A stretch of DNA of 29,449 bases from Chloroflexia bacterium (GTDB lineage: Bacteria; Chloroflexota; Chloroflexia; Thermomicrobiales; UBA6265), in contig JACCUV010000164.1 of assembly GCA_013698495.1 (NCBI GenBank), forward strand, positions 1-29,449, read 5' to 3'. Of the stretch, positions 1 through 8,805 are shown in pieces. Each line of letters starts with the position of its first letter. Within the stretch, counting starts at the first letter, position 1. Made by a program: the position numbers and the translations under genes. The notes under the pieces were generated by a model, which did no database searches, was not told the origin of the DNA, and worked only from the letters and a program-made list of their open reading frames with translations.

Positions 1-33
1 ATCGTCGCCGACGCGATCGAACCAGCGCCGTAG
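1..33 (+). CDS. C-terminal end of an upstream gene (partial)
   Basis: The first reading frame is open from base 1 and reads IVADAIEPAP before a TAG at 31-33. Its codons mostly end in G or C, as in the real genes here. A strong hairpin starts 17 bases after the stop, which fits the end of a transcription unit. Only ten residues are visible, so the product cannot be named, and chance openness cannot be excluded. Confidence 0.35.
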   Translation: MVADAIEPAP

Positions 34-49
34 ACCTGACTTCATCGCC

Positions 50-87
50 CAACGCGCCGGCTCGATCGTCATTCGAGCGGCGCGTTG
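50..87 (+). terminator. Strong hairpin after the upstream gene, no U tract
   Basis: Arms 50-65 and 73-87 are complementary over 15 base pairs with one bulged G, around a 7-base loop. The stem is very GC-rich, and no T run follows. Its position just past the TAG at 31-33 and ahead of malQ suggests an intrinsic terminator of the U-less type or an mRNA 3' end stabiliser. Termination itself is inferred. Confidence 0.55.
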
Positions 88-194
88 TCGATTGCGTTGC
101 GACACCGTCAGGTCCGCGCGAGCCTACCGCCTCGACATCCCACCCACATTTCGAATTGACGATTGAGCAGACAGGCAGGCAAGACAGGATACGC

Positions 195-1763
195 ATGACA
201 TTTCCACGCGAAAGCGGTGTGCTGCTGCACCCAACCTCACTTCCCGGGCCGCACGGAATAGGAGACTTTGGCGAGAACGCCTTCCGGTTTGTCGACTGGC
301 TCGCGAGCGCTGGCCAAACGCTTTGGCAGATCATGCCGTTGGGGCCGACGGGGTACGGAGATTCACCGTACTCGTCGCCATCGGCATTTGCCGGCAACCC
401 CCTGTTGGTGTCCATGGCCCGGCTGCACGGCGATGGCTTGTTGAATGATCAAGACTTTGCGGATTGTCCAGAGTTTTCTGGAGATCGCGTCGATTTTGGA
501 GTGGTCGGATCGTTCAAGGATCGACTGTTGAGGAAGGCATTCGACCGATTCGAATCTGGAGCGGATGACTCGCTCACTTCCGGGATCGAGAGATTTTGCG
601 AAGACGAATCCTGGTGGCTGGACGACTTTGCCTTGTTCACGGCGGTCAAGCATGAGAACGAGATGGGCGGCTGGCAGGACTGGGACGAGGCGCTTCGAAC
701 GCGACAATCCGATGCGATCGAACAGGCCGTCGCCGATCATGCCGCCGAGATTCGCTTCACCAGATTCGTGCAGTTCCTGTTTCAGCGGCAGTGGCTTGAG
801 CTGCGGGCATACGCCAATGTGCGTGGCATCCGAATCGTTGGCGACATCCCGATTTTTGTGGCCGAAGACAGCGCCGATGTGTGGGCCAACCAGGCGCAGT
901 TTAAAATCGATGCTGAAGGGCGGGCATCGGCGGTTGCTGGCGTGCCGCCGGATCCGTTTTCCGCCACTGGCCAGATATGGGGCAACCCGCTGTACGACTG
1001 GCGGACGATGCGCGACGACGACTTTCAGTGGTGGAGGCATCGCCTCGGCCGCACCTTCCAGCTCGTCGACATCGTGCGTATCGACCACTTCCGGGCATTC
1101 GCCGCGGCCTGGGTTATTCCGGCCGGCGCGGAAACCGCCGCCGTGGGGCATTGGGAGCGCACCCCAGGCGGAGAGGTGTTTGCTGCTATCCGGCGAGACT
1201 TCGGCGACGTGCCGGTCATTGTCGAAGACCTTGGCGTCATCACCCCGGACGTGATCGCGCTACGCGAAATCCTCGGATTTCCCGGCATGAACGTGCTGCA
1301 ATTTGCGTTCGAGAACGATCCCGACAACGTGTATTTGCCACACAACTATCGCGATAACTCGGTTGTCTATACCGCAACCCACGACAATCAAACCACGGTC
1401 GGGTGGTTCGCTTCACGGTCGGTGAGTGAGCGCCATGCGATTCAGGGCTACCTGGGGCGTGACGGGTCGGATATCGCCTGGGACCTGATCCGGCTAGCGC
1501 TATCCAGCACGGCCAATACGGCGATCATCCCGATGCAGGATATCCTGCGGCTCGGCGATGATGCGCGAATCAACACTCCGGGACAGGCCCTCGGCAACTG
1601 GTCGTGGCGCTGTCGGGAGGACCAATTAGCCCCGGAGCTCGCGGAAGGACTTCGCGAACTGACCTGGACGTACGGTCGGTTGGCCCGGGGTGGCGAAGAG
1701 CGTGGCGCCAATCCCTGGGACTACACTGTACCCGGCGCCGAACACCCGGCGCACCAACCCTGA
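195..1763 (+). CDS. malQ: 4-alpha-glucanotransferase (amylomaltase, GH77)
   Basis: This is a cytoplasmic GH77 enzyme that transfers alpha-1,4-glucan segments between maltooligosaccharides and releases glucose (EC 2.4.1.25). It is 522 residues long, typical of bacterial MalQ. Family motifs appear in order: LLHPTSLPGPHGIGDFG at the N terminus, LGPTGYGDSPYSSPSAFAGN, and GDIPIFVAEDSADVW. The catalytic set is also present: Asp297 in RIDHFRAF (nucleophile), Glu344 in VEDLG (acid/base) and Asp397 in THDNQT. The ATG at 195 was chosen because AGGA lies 5 bases before it; a TTG at 156 would add 13 unconserved residues. The GH57 gene follows after 76 bases on the same strand, so the two probably act together in glucan remodelling. 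MalQ would recycle the short chains released by the GlgX encoded at 18106-20256. Confidence 0.95.
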   Translation: MTFPRESGVLLHPTSLPGPHGIGDFGENAFRFVDWLASAGQTLWQIMPLGPTGYGDSPYSSPSAFAGNPLLVSMARLHGDGLLNDQDFADCPEFSGDRVDFGVVGSFKDRLLRKAFDRFESGADDSLTSGIERFCEDESWWLDDFALFTAVKHENEMGGWQDWDEALRTRQSDAIEQAVADHAAEIRFTRFVQFLFQRQWLELRAYANVRGIRIVGDIPIFVAEDSADVWANQAQFKIDAEGRASAVAGVPPDPFSATGQIWGNPLYDWRTMRDDDFQWWRHRLGRTFQLVDIVRIDHFRAFAAAWVIPAGAETAAVGHWERTPGGEVFAAIRRDFGDVPVIVEDLGVITPDVIALREILGFPGMNVLQFAFENDPDNVYLPHNYRDNSVVYTATHDNQTTVGWFASRSVSERHAIQGYLGRDGSDIAWDLIRLALSSTANTAIIPMQDILRLGDDARINTPGQALGNWSWRCREDQLAPELAEGLRELTWTYGRLARGGEERGANPWDYTVPGAEHPAHQP

Positions 1764-1839
1764 CGACTCCAGTCGCTCCTTTGACATATTTTCTGTCCGT
1801 ACAACACCCCGTTCACTCGTTGATTTGGAGAACCTTTTC

Positions 1840-3555
1840 ATGTCCAATGCCGCAGGTGCGTTTACATTCGTCCTTCACAGTCATTTGCCGTACGCTCGCC
1901 AGGCCGGAATGTGGCCGCACGGAGAGGAATGGTTGCACGAGGCGATCGCGGAAACCTATGTGCCCTTGCTCATCGCGCTCTACGATCTCATCGAGGAAGG
2001 AATCCAGTTCAGGATCACGGTCAGCGTCACGCCGATTCTCACCGAGCAGCTCGCCGATCCCCTGATCAAGGAGCACTTCCTCACCTACGCGGAGGAGCGC
2101 GCCGCCTGGGCCGCCGCCGACATTAGCCGGTTCGATGACGCCAACGACCCGGAGATGAAGCAACTGGCGATCCACTTTCACCATTGGTATTCGCGGATGC
2201 TGTCGTCGTTCCGGGATCGGTTCCAATCGGATATCATCGGCGCGCTCCGTAGACTCCAGAACGACGGCTACGTCGATATTTCCACCAGCGCGGCAACCCA
2301 CGGATACTTGCCGTTGCTTGGCCGCGACTCCTCGATTCACGCGCAATTGGAAACAGGTCTCACGGCGTATGAGACGCACTTCGGGCAACGTCCCCGCGCA
2401 ATCTGGCTGCCGGAGTGCGCATACCGGCCCGCATACTGGGAGGATGCCGACGACGGCGACGTGCTTCGTCCAGGCATCGAGTCGTTTCTGGCGGCTCAAG
2501 GCATTCAGGTGTTCTTCACCGAGACACATTCGGTCGAGGGCGGGAATCCAGTTGGCAAGGCAGCGGGTGAAGCCATTGGACCATACGGCGAAATCGCCCG
2601 CCGCTACACGATCGAATTGACTCCCTCCGAGCAGGTAGAGCCGGGCACGACCTACCGGGCCTACTGGGTTGGCGACGCAGCCGGTCAAGTCGCCGTGCTC
2701 GGTCGCAACAGCCACAGCAGCCAACAGGTGTGGTCCGGCGATTTCGGGTATCCAGGCGATGCATCGTACCGGGAGTTTCACCGCAAGGACGGCGTTTCCG
2801 GCATGCAGTACTGGCGAATCGGCGGACCGGGACTCGATCTTGGGAGCAAGCCGACGTACGACCCGAGGCGAGCCCAGGAGCGTGTAGTGGGACACGCACA
2901 ACACTTCGTCGGTTTGGTCGAGGAGCTCCTCGTCGGCTACAAGGCCGAGCACGATGAGTACGGTGTGATCGCCTCCAATTACGATACCGAGTTGTTTGGA
3001 CATTGGTGGTTCGAAGGCGTCGATTGGCTCAAGGAAGTGCTGCGCGGACTCGCCACGTCGGACAAGGTCGATCTGACCTCGGCATCGGCATTCATCGAAG
3101 ATCACCCACCGACCAAGGTCATGGCCCTTCCCGAATCGAGCTGGGGTTCGGGCGGCAACCACTTCACCTGGCAAAATAAGGATACGGAGTGGATGTGGCC
3201 GAGCATCCATGCCGCAGAGCTGAGGATGGAGGCACTCGTCGCCAGATTCTCGAATGCCTCCGGTCCCCAGGCAGATATCCTCAATCAGGCCGCCCGTGAG
3301 CTGCTGTTGCTGCAGAGCAGCGACTGGCCGTTCCTGGTGACGACGGGTCAGGCGAAAGAGTACGCCTCTCAACGATTCACGGAGCACGTCGATCGTTTCG
3401 AGAGTCTGGCGACCATCGCCGAGCGCGGAGACGAACTCACTGGCGACGAGTCGGAAATGCTTGCCGCCCTCGCCGAACGCGACAATCCATTCCCCGCCAT
3501 CGACTACCGTTCATTCGCCGAGCGGCAGGGGCACGCCGAACGTGTGGTCAGGTAG
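1840..3555 (+). CDS. 1,4-alpha-glucan branching enzyme, GH57 family
   Basis: The 571-residue protein carries the GH57 signatures: HSHLPY near the N terminus, WLPECAYRPA with the nucleophile Glu192, and YDTELFGHWWFEG with the acid/base Asp382. The C-terminal segment PESSWGSGGNHFTWQ is of the DUF1957 type seen in GH57 branching enzymes. Known family members cut an alpha-1,4 chain and rejoin it through an alpha-1,6 bond (EC 2.4.1.18). The ATG at 1840 has GGAG at 1827-1830, and the 50 codons open upstream lack family similarity. It lies 76 bases after malQ and is probably co-transcribed. Together with the GlgE, TreS and Mak encoded at 20.8-25.9 kb it would supply the branching step normally done by GH13 GlgB. 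A GH57 alpha-amylase is possible but fits the motifs less well. Confidence 0.9.
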   Translation: MSNAAGAFTFVLHSHLPYARQAGMWPHGEEWLHEAIAETYVPLLIALYDLIEEGIQFRITVSVTPILTEQLADPLIKEHFLTYAEERAAWAAADISRFDDANDPEMKQLAIHFHHWYSRMLSSFRDRFQSDIIGALRRLQNDGYVDISTSAATHGYLPLLGRDSSIHAQLETGLTAYETHFGQRPRAIWLPECAYRPAYWEDADDGDVLRPGIESFLAAQGIQVFFTETHSVEGGNPVGKAAGEAIGPYGEIARRYTIELTPSEQVEPGTTYRAYWVGDAAGQVAVLGRNSHSSQQVWSGDFGYPGDASYREFHRKDGVSGMQYWRIGGPGLDLGSKPTYDPRRAQERVVGHAQHFVGLVEELLVGYKAEHDEYGVIASNYDTELFGHWWFEGVDWLKEVLRGLATSDKVDLTSASAFIEDHPPTKVMALPESSWGSGGNHFTWQNKDTEWMWPSIHAAELRMEALVARFSNASGPQADILNQAARELLLLQSSDWPFLVTTGQAKEYASQRFTEHVDRFESLATIAERGDELTGDESEMLAALAERDNPFPAIDYRSFAERQGHAERVVR

Positions 3556-3570
3556 CACTCGCTCGGGCGC

Positions 3571-5376
3571 CTACTCGGGCGTTCGCCCTTGAACCACGAC
3601 ATCGGCATCGAATCGCACCGGAATGCGGCCCGACCACGGTCCCTGGCGCGTGCCAATGAGCCACGGCTTCTGGACGTAGCGCTGCACCCAGTGACCGAGC
3701 GGAACGTAGACGGCATTGTCGATGAGAAGTTCTTCGGCTTGCCTGAAGGCATCGTTGCGGGCGCCGGAATCGGTCGCGCTGTTGGCGGCGGCGATCGCTT
3801 CGTCGAACTCCGCCGAAGCATCGCCTGGCGATTGCTCGTCATTGGCTTCGAGGGCAGGCGACCAATTGAACCACCCTTGCATGAATGGCGATTCCGAATG
3901 CCCAATCGTCTGCAGAAGTGCGGGAGTATCGGTGACCGTCCACCACCAGACGATGTCGAATTGACGACCGCCATTGTCGCGCTGGAGCGCCACGATCTGG
4001 TCCTGCGTGAGGGTTGTGTCGTGTCGGATTGTGAGTCCGGCGTGTTCCTCGATCATGGCCAACAGCGCCGCGTGTTTGTCGAACAGGTCGGGGCTGTCGG
4101 AGGCGGGCTGATAGTAGACGATGTCCGGACTGCTTTCTTCAAGGTCGATGTCAGCCTCTTCGAGCAGCCCCGAGGCGTTTTCTGGATTGAATTCAACCGG
4201 GGCCATAGGCTCGTAGCCTGAGGTGATCTGCACTACTGGCGGAACCAGACTGGATGCGGGGACGAATTCGCCGCCCCAGATTTCGTTGGCCCAGGACTCA
4301 TGATCGATCGCCGCCGCCACGGCCCGCCGTACCCGAACGTCGTCGAATGGACTCTGGTTGAAGTCCATTCCGATCGCCATTGTCGAGGACTGCGACTCGA
4401 TCTCGATCAGTTCCGTGGCGATCGCCTCGTTCGACGTCACCGTTTCCAACAGCGATGCGGGGACATCGGCGGAGACCACCTTGTCGCTGGTGTAGAGGTC
4501 GATGGCGTCCGCGTCCGCTTCCGGACCTTCAAGCATCAGCCACACAATCCGCGAGATCGAGGGCGATGCGAGAGCCGCGGAGTTGGGGTTCGGCCCCATT
4601 GCGATCCGGTCGCCGTCTATGAACTCCGTGAACTGCCAGAGTCCAGCGGAGGCGCCAGCCAGCATCGGGTCGTCAACGTCGGGATCGTCGACAACCGAGA
4701 GATCGACAACCGCCCAGACGAACGTCGCTAGCGAAGCTGGAAACGATGAAAAAGCTTCAGCAAGCGTAATTTCGATCGTGAGGTCGTCGAGCGCGGCAAA
4801 TCCGATGTCGCTGCTGTCTCCCGCGATGTACGCGTCGTATCCCTGCACGTCGCTCATGAACGATGCCATGGGCGCCGGCGCCGCGGGGTGCAGCGCGCGC
4901 AGCCAACTGTCAACGAACGACTGGGCGGTGATCGGATTCCCCGATGCAAAGCGTAGGTCAGGCTGGAGCTGCACGGTCCACACATCGGCGGTTTCGTTCG
5001 GCGCAATCGATTCGGCGAGATCATTGACCACCGCGCCGTTTTCGTCGAACGCGAGCAAACCCGCCCATACGTGCGGCATCAGCACCCAAAACGGCCCCCA
5101 GTTGAGGGCACGATGCGGATCGAGCGACACGATTTGACCGAATGGATTGAACGGAATCGTCAATTCGACGTCCGTTTCGATCTCATCCTGGGCGTATGCC
5201 CGTGTTGACGGACCACGTGCGACGTTTGTGGCTGCGCCCGCGACACCCGCCAGCAAAGCCGCGACGCGCACCAGGTCGCGACGCGAGTGCTGGGGCATAC
5301 TGGCCGACGCATTCGCGGCAAGTCGCTCGAATGGCGATCGGTCCGCATTCGCCGCGATCGATTGAAGTGAGGTCAT
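3571..5376 (-). CDS. Tat-exported extracellular solute-binding protein, family 5
   Basis: This 601-residue protein resembles the SBP_bac_5 (DppA/OppA-like) binding proteins that capture peptides or other solutes for an ABC importer. The N terminus has a twin-arginine signal: SRRDLVRVAAL with Arg32-Arg33, a hydrophobic Ala-rich stretch, and a likely cleavage after AYA near residue 60. There is no lipobox cysteine, so membrane anchoring is not evident. IVSLDPHRALNWG and the following segment match the start of the family's mature domain. The ATG has AAGGAG 5 bases upstream (5382-5387). No permease or ATPase gene is in the window, so it is an orphan here. The upstream M42 aminopeptidase gene suggests peptide use, but the ligand is unknown. 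Its stop lies 15 bases from the convergent GH57 stop. Confidence 0.88.
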   Translation of the reverse strand: MTSLQSIAANADRSPFERLAANASASMPQHSRRDLVRVAALLAGVAGAATNVARGPSTRAYAQDEIETDVELTIPFNPFGQIVSLDPHRALNWGPFWVLMPHVWAGLLAFDENGAVVNDLAESIAPNETADVWTVQLQPDLRFASGNPITAQSFVDSWLRALHPAAPAPMASFMSDVQGYDAYIAGDSSDIGFAALDDLTIEITLAEAFSSFPASLATFVWAVVDLSVVDDPDVDDPMLAGASAGLWQFTEFIDGDRIAMGPNPNSAALASPSISRIVWLMLEGPEADADAIDLYTSDKVVSADVPASLLETVTSNEAIATELIEIESQSSTMAIGMDFNQSPFDDVRVRRAVAAAIDHESWANEIWGGEFVPASSLVPPVVQITSGYEPMAPVEFNPENASGLLEEADIDLEESSPDIVYYQPASDSPDLFDKHAALLAMIEEHAGLTIRHDTTLTQDQIVALQRDNGGRQFDIVWWWTVTDTPALLQTIGHSESPFMQGWFNWSPALEANDEQSPGDASAEFDEAIAAANSATDSGARNDAFRQAEELLIDNAVYVPLGHWVQRYVQKPWLIGTRQGPWSGRIPVRFDADVVVQGRTPE

Positions 5377-5497
5377 CTTCGCTCCTTGTCAGGCGGGCCG
5401 TCTCATGCGGCAATGGAACCTGGGCGACGGAGTTTCGGTACCGGATCCTGTCGCGCCGGCACAAGGGCGCCGCATCGCGTTGCCTATCTGTCCTCCA

Positions 5498-5523
5498 TAA
5501 CGAAGCTGTCGGCCGCTTCGTTA
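5498..5523 (-). terminator. Hairpin after the M42 peptidase gene
   Basis: TAACGAAGC (5498-5506) and GCTTCGTTA (5515-5523) form a perfect 9-base-pair stem with an 8-base loop, starting 11 bases past the peptidase stop on the minus strand. No T run follows. It probably separates the peptidase transcript from the solute-binding protein gene downstream. Confidence 0.5.
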
Positions 5524-5533
5524 CTCGGGTTCG

Positions 5534-6601
5534 CTATGCCCGAACCGGAACGCTGTATCCGTACGAGCGGCTTCCCGCCGCATTAAGAAATGCCGCCAGC
5601 AGGTCGATGCTGGCCTGGATGTCATCGACGTGCGCCATTTCGTTCACCGTGTGCACGTACCGGGTCGGAATCGAAATTGTGGCTGTAGCGACACCACCTC
5701 GGCTCGTCTGAAAGGCGCCGGCGTCGGTGCCGCCAAATGGCAGGATCTCGAATTGATGCGGGATGTTGTGTTCTTCAGCCAGTTCGCGCAGGTGTTCAAC
5801 AATTTTGGGATTGGCGATCTGGCTGCTGTCGAGAATCTTGATCGCCGCCCCGGCTCCCAGTTTGGTGACATGGGCATCGGGCGTGCCGCCCGGGATGTCG
5901 GCGGCGATTGTCACGTCCAGTGCGATCGCGATCTCCGCTTCGACCGAGTAGGCAGAGGCATGGGCGCCACGGAGACCGATTTCTTCCTGGGTGGTGGCGA
6001 TCGCGAAGATTTCGGCGCTGCTTGCCGTTGCCTTGCGCACGGCCTCAATCATGACGTACACACCAAGCCGATCGTCGAGCGCCTTGCTGACGACGGTATC
6101 GCCGATCTCCGCGAGGTTCCGGTCGAGCGTCACCATGTCGCCGATTTGGATGTGCTCCTTCACCCGTTCCACGGGCAGACCCAGATCGATGAACAGGTCC
6201 TCAAGCTTCAACTCCTTGGACTCCCCAGGTGTTTGCAAATGAATCGGCTTGGCGGCGGGTTGGAGCACTCCCGGAAGTGAATCGCCACTCCGTGAATGGA
6301 CCTGGACACGTTGGGCGACCAACACCCGTGGATCGAAGCCACCAACCTTTTGGACCCGGAGGAATCCATTGTCATCGACGTGGCGAACGAAGAATCCGAT
6401 TTCATCGACGTGCGCCGCAATCGCGATTCGCGGTCCACCCGAACCCTTCCGATACCCGATCAGGTTGCCAAGCGTATCGACCGTCAGGCTATCGACGATC
6501 GGTTCCAGGAATGTCGCCACGACATCGCGGACCTTGTCCTCGCGGGAAGCGATCCCGGGAGTTTGGGTGAGCGTGCGAAGCATGTTCAGGTCGATTGACA
6601 T
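5534..6601 (-). CDS. M42 family metallo-aminopeptidase
   Basis: The 355-residue protein has the co-catalytic metal site of clan MH, family M42 peptidases (TET/PepA/FrvX-like). The motifs are AHVDEIGFFVRHVDDNG with the first metal ligand His, KALDDRLG with the bridging Asp, ATTQEEIGLRGA with the catalytic Glu pair, and HTVNEMAHVDD with the C-terminal His ligand. Members usually form tetrahedral dodecamers in the cytosol and trim N-terminal residues from peptides. Some are annotated as endoglucanases, but aminopeptidase activity is the better-supported role. The ATG at 6601 follows an AAGGGGA ribosome site; an upstream start would add 23 unconserved residues. It lies between the DUF3352 gene and the solute-binding protein gene, each flanked by hairpins, so it may be transcribed alone. 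Confidence 0.92.
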   Translation of the reverse strand: MSIDLNMLRTLTQTPGIASREDKVRDVVATFLEPIVDSLTVDTLGNLIGYRKGSGGPRIAIAAHVDEIGFFVRHVDDNGFLRVQKVGGFDPRVLVAQRVQVHSRSGDSLPGVLQPAAKPIHLQTPGESKELKLEDLFIDLGLPVERVKEHIQIGDMVTLDRNLAEIGDTVVSKALDDRLGVYVMIEAVRKATASSAEIFAIATTQEEIGLRGAHASAYSVEAEIAIALDVTIAADIPGGTPDAHVTKLGAGAAIKILDSSQIANPKIVEHLRELAEEHNIPHQFEILPFGGTDAGAFQTSRGGVATATISIPTRYVHTVNEMAHVDDIQASIDLLAAFLNAAGSRSYGYSVPVRA

Positions 6602-6661
6602 CGGGTCCCCTTGATTACTGCCGAGTGCTTTCCAACCAGCACGCATTGTATCCGGATAGCC

Positions 6662-6713
6662 ATGATTCAAGGAAAAGGGCGCTCAAGTCGAGCACCCGTT
6701 TCCCTTGAATCAT
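6662..6713 (-). terminator. Long imperfect hairpin between the DUF3352 and M42 genes
   Basis: Arms 6662-6684 and 6690-6713 pair over 21 base pairs with one bulge and two mismatches, around a 5-base loop. The outer 11 base pairs are perfect. The structure begins 15 bases beyond the DUF3352 stop codon on the minus strand. No T tract follows on either strand, so it is a U-less terminator or a transcript-end stabiliser. Confidence 0.6.
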
Positions 6714-6727
6714 TGCGGTGTCGCCAG

Positions 6728-8641
6728 CTACTCGCCGATCAAGATGATCGTGCTCGTGCCGCTTGTCTCGCCATCGCTGAATGTCACCGAACCGACGGAC
6801 AAGACATTGACGTCCCCGATTCCCGAACTCTCGACGACAGGCGTCGCGCCCGTTCCGAAAAAGTCCTCGCAGGCTTCGCCGTCGAAGTCGTTGTCAAGAT
6901 TGAAGTTCGTGAATTGATCCTCGTCGTACGCTGCCTGGGCTTCTTCCTGAGTTGCGTAGTTGCCGCAATCTGGATCGTTGTCAGGGATCGTCGAGAAGGA
7001 AAATGCGTCGATGGCATCCTCGATCAACGGCAGCAGGTTCTGCACATTGAGGTAAATCAGGGACGAATAGTCGGAAGGCAGTTCGGACAATGTGTCGCGG
7101 AACGTGGCATCGTCGGTCAGCGCGTCGACTCCACCGCTGATAAAGATGTCGAGTCCCTGGTTGAACCCGATCAGAAGCTGATTGTTGACGACGCCGAATT
7201 CCACGGTCAGCACAAAGCCACCTTCGGAGGAAGTGACGGTCGTAACGTCGGAGCCATCCACCTGTCGGGACGAAAGCTCGATCGTGTCGTCCGGTTGAGA
7301 TGCGATCATGTTTGTGATCGTCGCCATTACGCCTTCAACCGTCTCGCCGTCATTGAGTTCCGTGACGAAGATGAAGTCGGTCACCGGTTCGACGCCGATG
7401 ACGTCGGAGAACGTGCCCGCCATACCCCACTCGCCAACCATCTGGTCCAGCAGGTCTGTCTTGAGATTGAATCCGAACAGCGCCTCGGTCTCGGCGAAGA
7501 GGTCGTCGGCGTAGCTCTCGGGATTGGCAATTGGCGTCGCCATCGCGAGCGGATCGATGCCAAGTAGCGCCTGGGCGGCAACGATCGCCAGCGCGTCGAG
7601 CGTTTGATTTTGGTCGAGGTCGACACCCCCGGCGTAGAAGAGCGAATCGGCCGAAACGTCGGACGCAAGAGCGGCCTCGAACTCCGCTGCCTCGGGAACC
7701 GAGTCGCTGTCTGCGGGGACGGCAACCGAATCGAGCCGGAATCCGGCGTCGTCAGCCCAGAACGCGAATCCCTGATGCGCGCTCAGCGACGAAACCAATT
7801 CCGGGGCAGAGCCGGCGAGCGCCCCCGGGTCCTGCTCGTTGAACGCCTCGAGCAACGCCGGACCGTTAACATAGCCCGCCAGTACAACGTCAGCCTCGAG
7901 TCGCCCGCGCACGTCGGTATACGGTTCGTGTCCCGAAAGTGGGTCGAGGTCGCCCTCAACCGTGTCGATCACCGGCTCGATGTCTTCAGGCATGGTGGCG
8001 ACAACGATGACGTCGTCGACGACCGCCATCGACGCGCCCGTATCGAATTCGTCGATGGGCGGCACGGTCAGGATGTTATAACCGTTGTATTCGGATTCAA
8101 TCGCTGTTGCCGATTCGTCGCCGAACATCTCGTCCATAACGAAATCAAATGACGCGTCGACGTTGGTCGGCCTCAGCACAATCGCCCAACCATCGGGAAC
8201 TTCCGTGTTGGAGATACCAGGGGTCATGCTGGCATCGGACGCTTCGAGGAATATCTCGTCGAGCGTGAGACCTTCTTCGATCGGCAATTCGGCAAGGAAG
8301 AATCCGGCCTCGCCATCGACAAAGTCTTCAAAGTCCTCGGGAACGTCTGTCCCGAAATCAGCCAGATCGCCCTCTTCGATAAGCGCTTCGAGATTGGCGC
8401 GTTCAAGCAGCTCAAGCGCCAACACAAACTGGTCGGATGCGGGATCGAGCTTGGACTCCCCGTAGAAAAGCGCGGTCTCGGGGATATAGTCGGCAATACC
8501 AGAGTTCGTCTGGGCGACTGCCGGAATCGTCAACGATACCGACGAAACCATGGCGCCCGCGATCAGCAGGGCCGACATGATTGCACGCGCGTGATTCAGA
8601 CCTGGGCGTTTCAACTCGCTCAACATGGACACTCGACTCAA
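6728..8641 (-). CDS. Exported DUF3352 protein with an Excalibur-like calcium-binding segment
   Basis: This protein of about 637 residues starts with a long basic region, a hydrophobic helix (ALLIAGAMVSSVSLTIPAVA) and a likely signal peptidase site at AVAQ, so it is probably exported. The mature part resembles DUF3352 in its opening (YIPETALFYGESKLDP) and acidic composition; the function of that family is unknown. At residues 559-594 there is an Excalibur-like motif with Cys559, a DxDxDG loop (DNDFDGEAC), Cys591 and a following Glu. Such motifs are thought to bind calcium outside the cell. About 43 residues that look like the last DUF3352 strands follow. TTG 8641 was chosen because AGGAAG lies 6 bases before it. 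A GTG at 8722 (27 residues longer) and an ATG at 8626 are alternatives. Confidence 0.8.
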   Translation of the reverse strand: MSRVSMLSELKRPGLNHARAIMSALLIAGAMVSSVSLTIPAVAQTNSGIADYIPETALFYGESKLDPASDQFVLALELLERANLEALIEEGDLADFGTDVPEDFEDFVDGEAGFFLAELPIEEGLTLDEIFLEASDASMTPGISNTEVPDGWAIVLRPTNVDASFDFVMDEMFGDESATAIESEYNGYNILTVPPIDEFDTGASMAVVDDVIVVATMPEDIEPVIDTVEGDLDPLSGHEPYTDVRGRLEADVVLAGYVNGPALLEAFNEQDPGALAGSAPELVSSLSAHQGFAFWADDAGFRLDSVAVPADSDSVPEAAEFEAALASDVSADSLFYAGGVDLDQNQTLDALAIVAAQALLGIDPLAMATPIANPESYADDLFAETEALFGFNLKTDLLDQMVGEWGMAGTFSDVIGVEPVTDFIFVTELNDGETVEGVMATITNMIASQPDDTIELSSRQVDGSDVTTVTSSEGGFVLTVEFGVVNNQLLIGFNQGLDIFISGGVDALTDDATFRDTLSELPSDYSSLIYLNVQNLLPLIEDAIDAFSFSTIPDNDPDCGNYATQEEAQAAYDEDQFTNFNLDNDFDGEACEDFFGTGATPVVESSGIGDVNVLSVGSVTFSDGETSGTSTIILIGE

Positions 8642-8805
8642 GACGGTCTTCCTTTCGATCTGTGAACTCGTTGCATTCGACACCCGCGCCTGCGGGGAAA
8701 CGTGCATCGGTTCTTGTTCCACTCAATGCCGCCTGGGCAAGTGTGACTTCTCCGAGGATTACGCTGCTTTTGGCCGAATCGTTCCGCTACCGGCGCCCCG
8801 TGAGG

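Noticed and set aside
1783..1788. TTGACA between malQ and the GH57 gene as a promoter
   Set aside because: No -10-like sequence lies 15-19 bases downstream, so the two genes are more simply one transcript.
1813..3387. A 524-codon open frame antisense to the GH57 gene
   Set aside because: Low-complexity translation with no family pattern; the sense strand is a clear GH57 enzyme.
6611..7567. A 318-codon frame antisense to the DUF3352 gene
   Set aside because: The translation is rich in Arg, Asp and Val as expected for a shadow frame, and no ribosome site or motif was seen.
8642..8722. A GTG start 27 codons further upstream for the DUF3352 gene
   Set aside because: Its ribosome site is poor, and the added residues would lengthen an already long signal-peptide n-region. 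It is kept only as an alternative.
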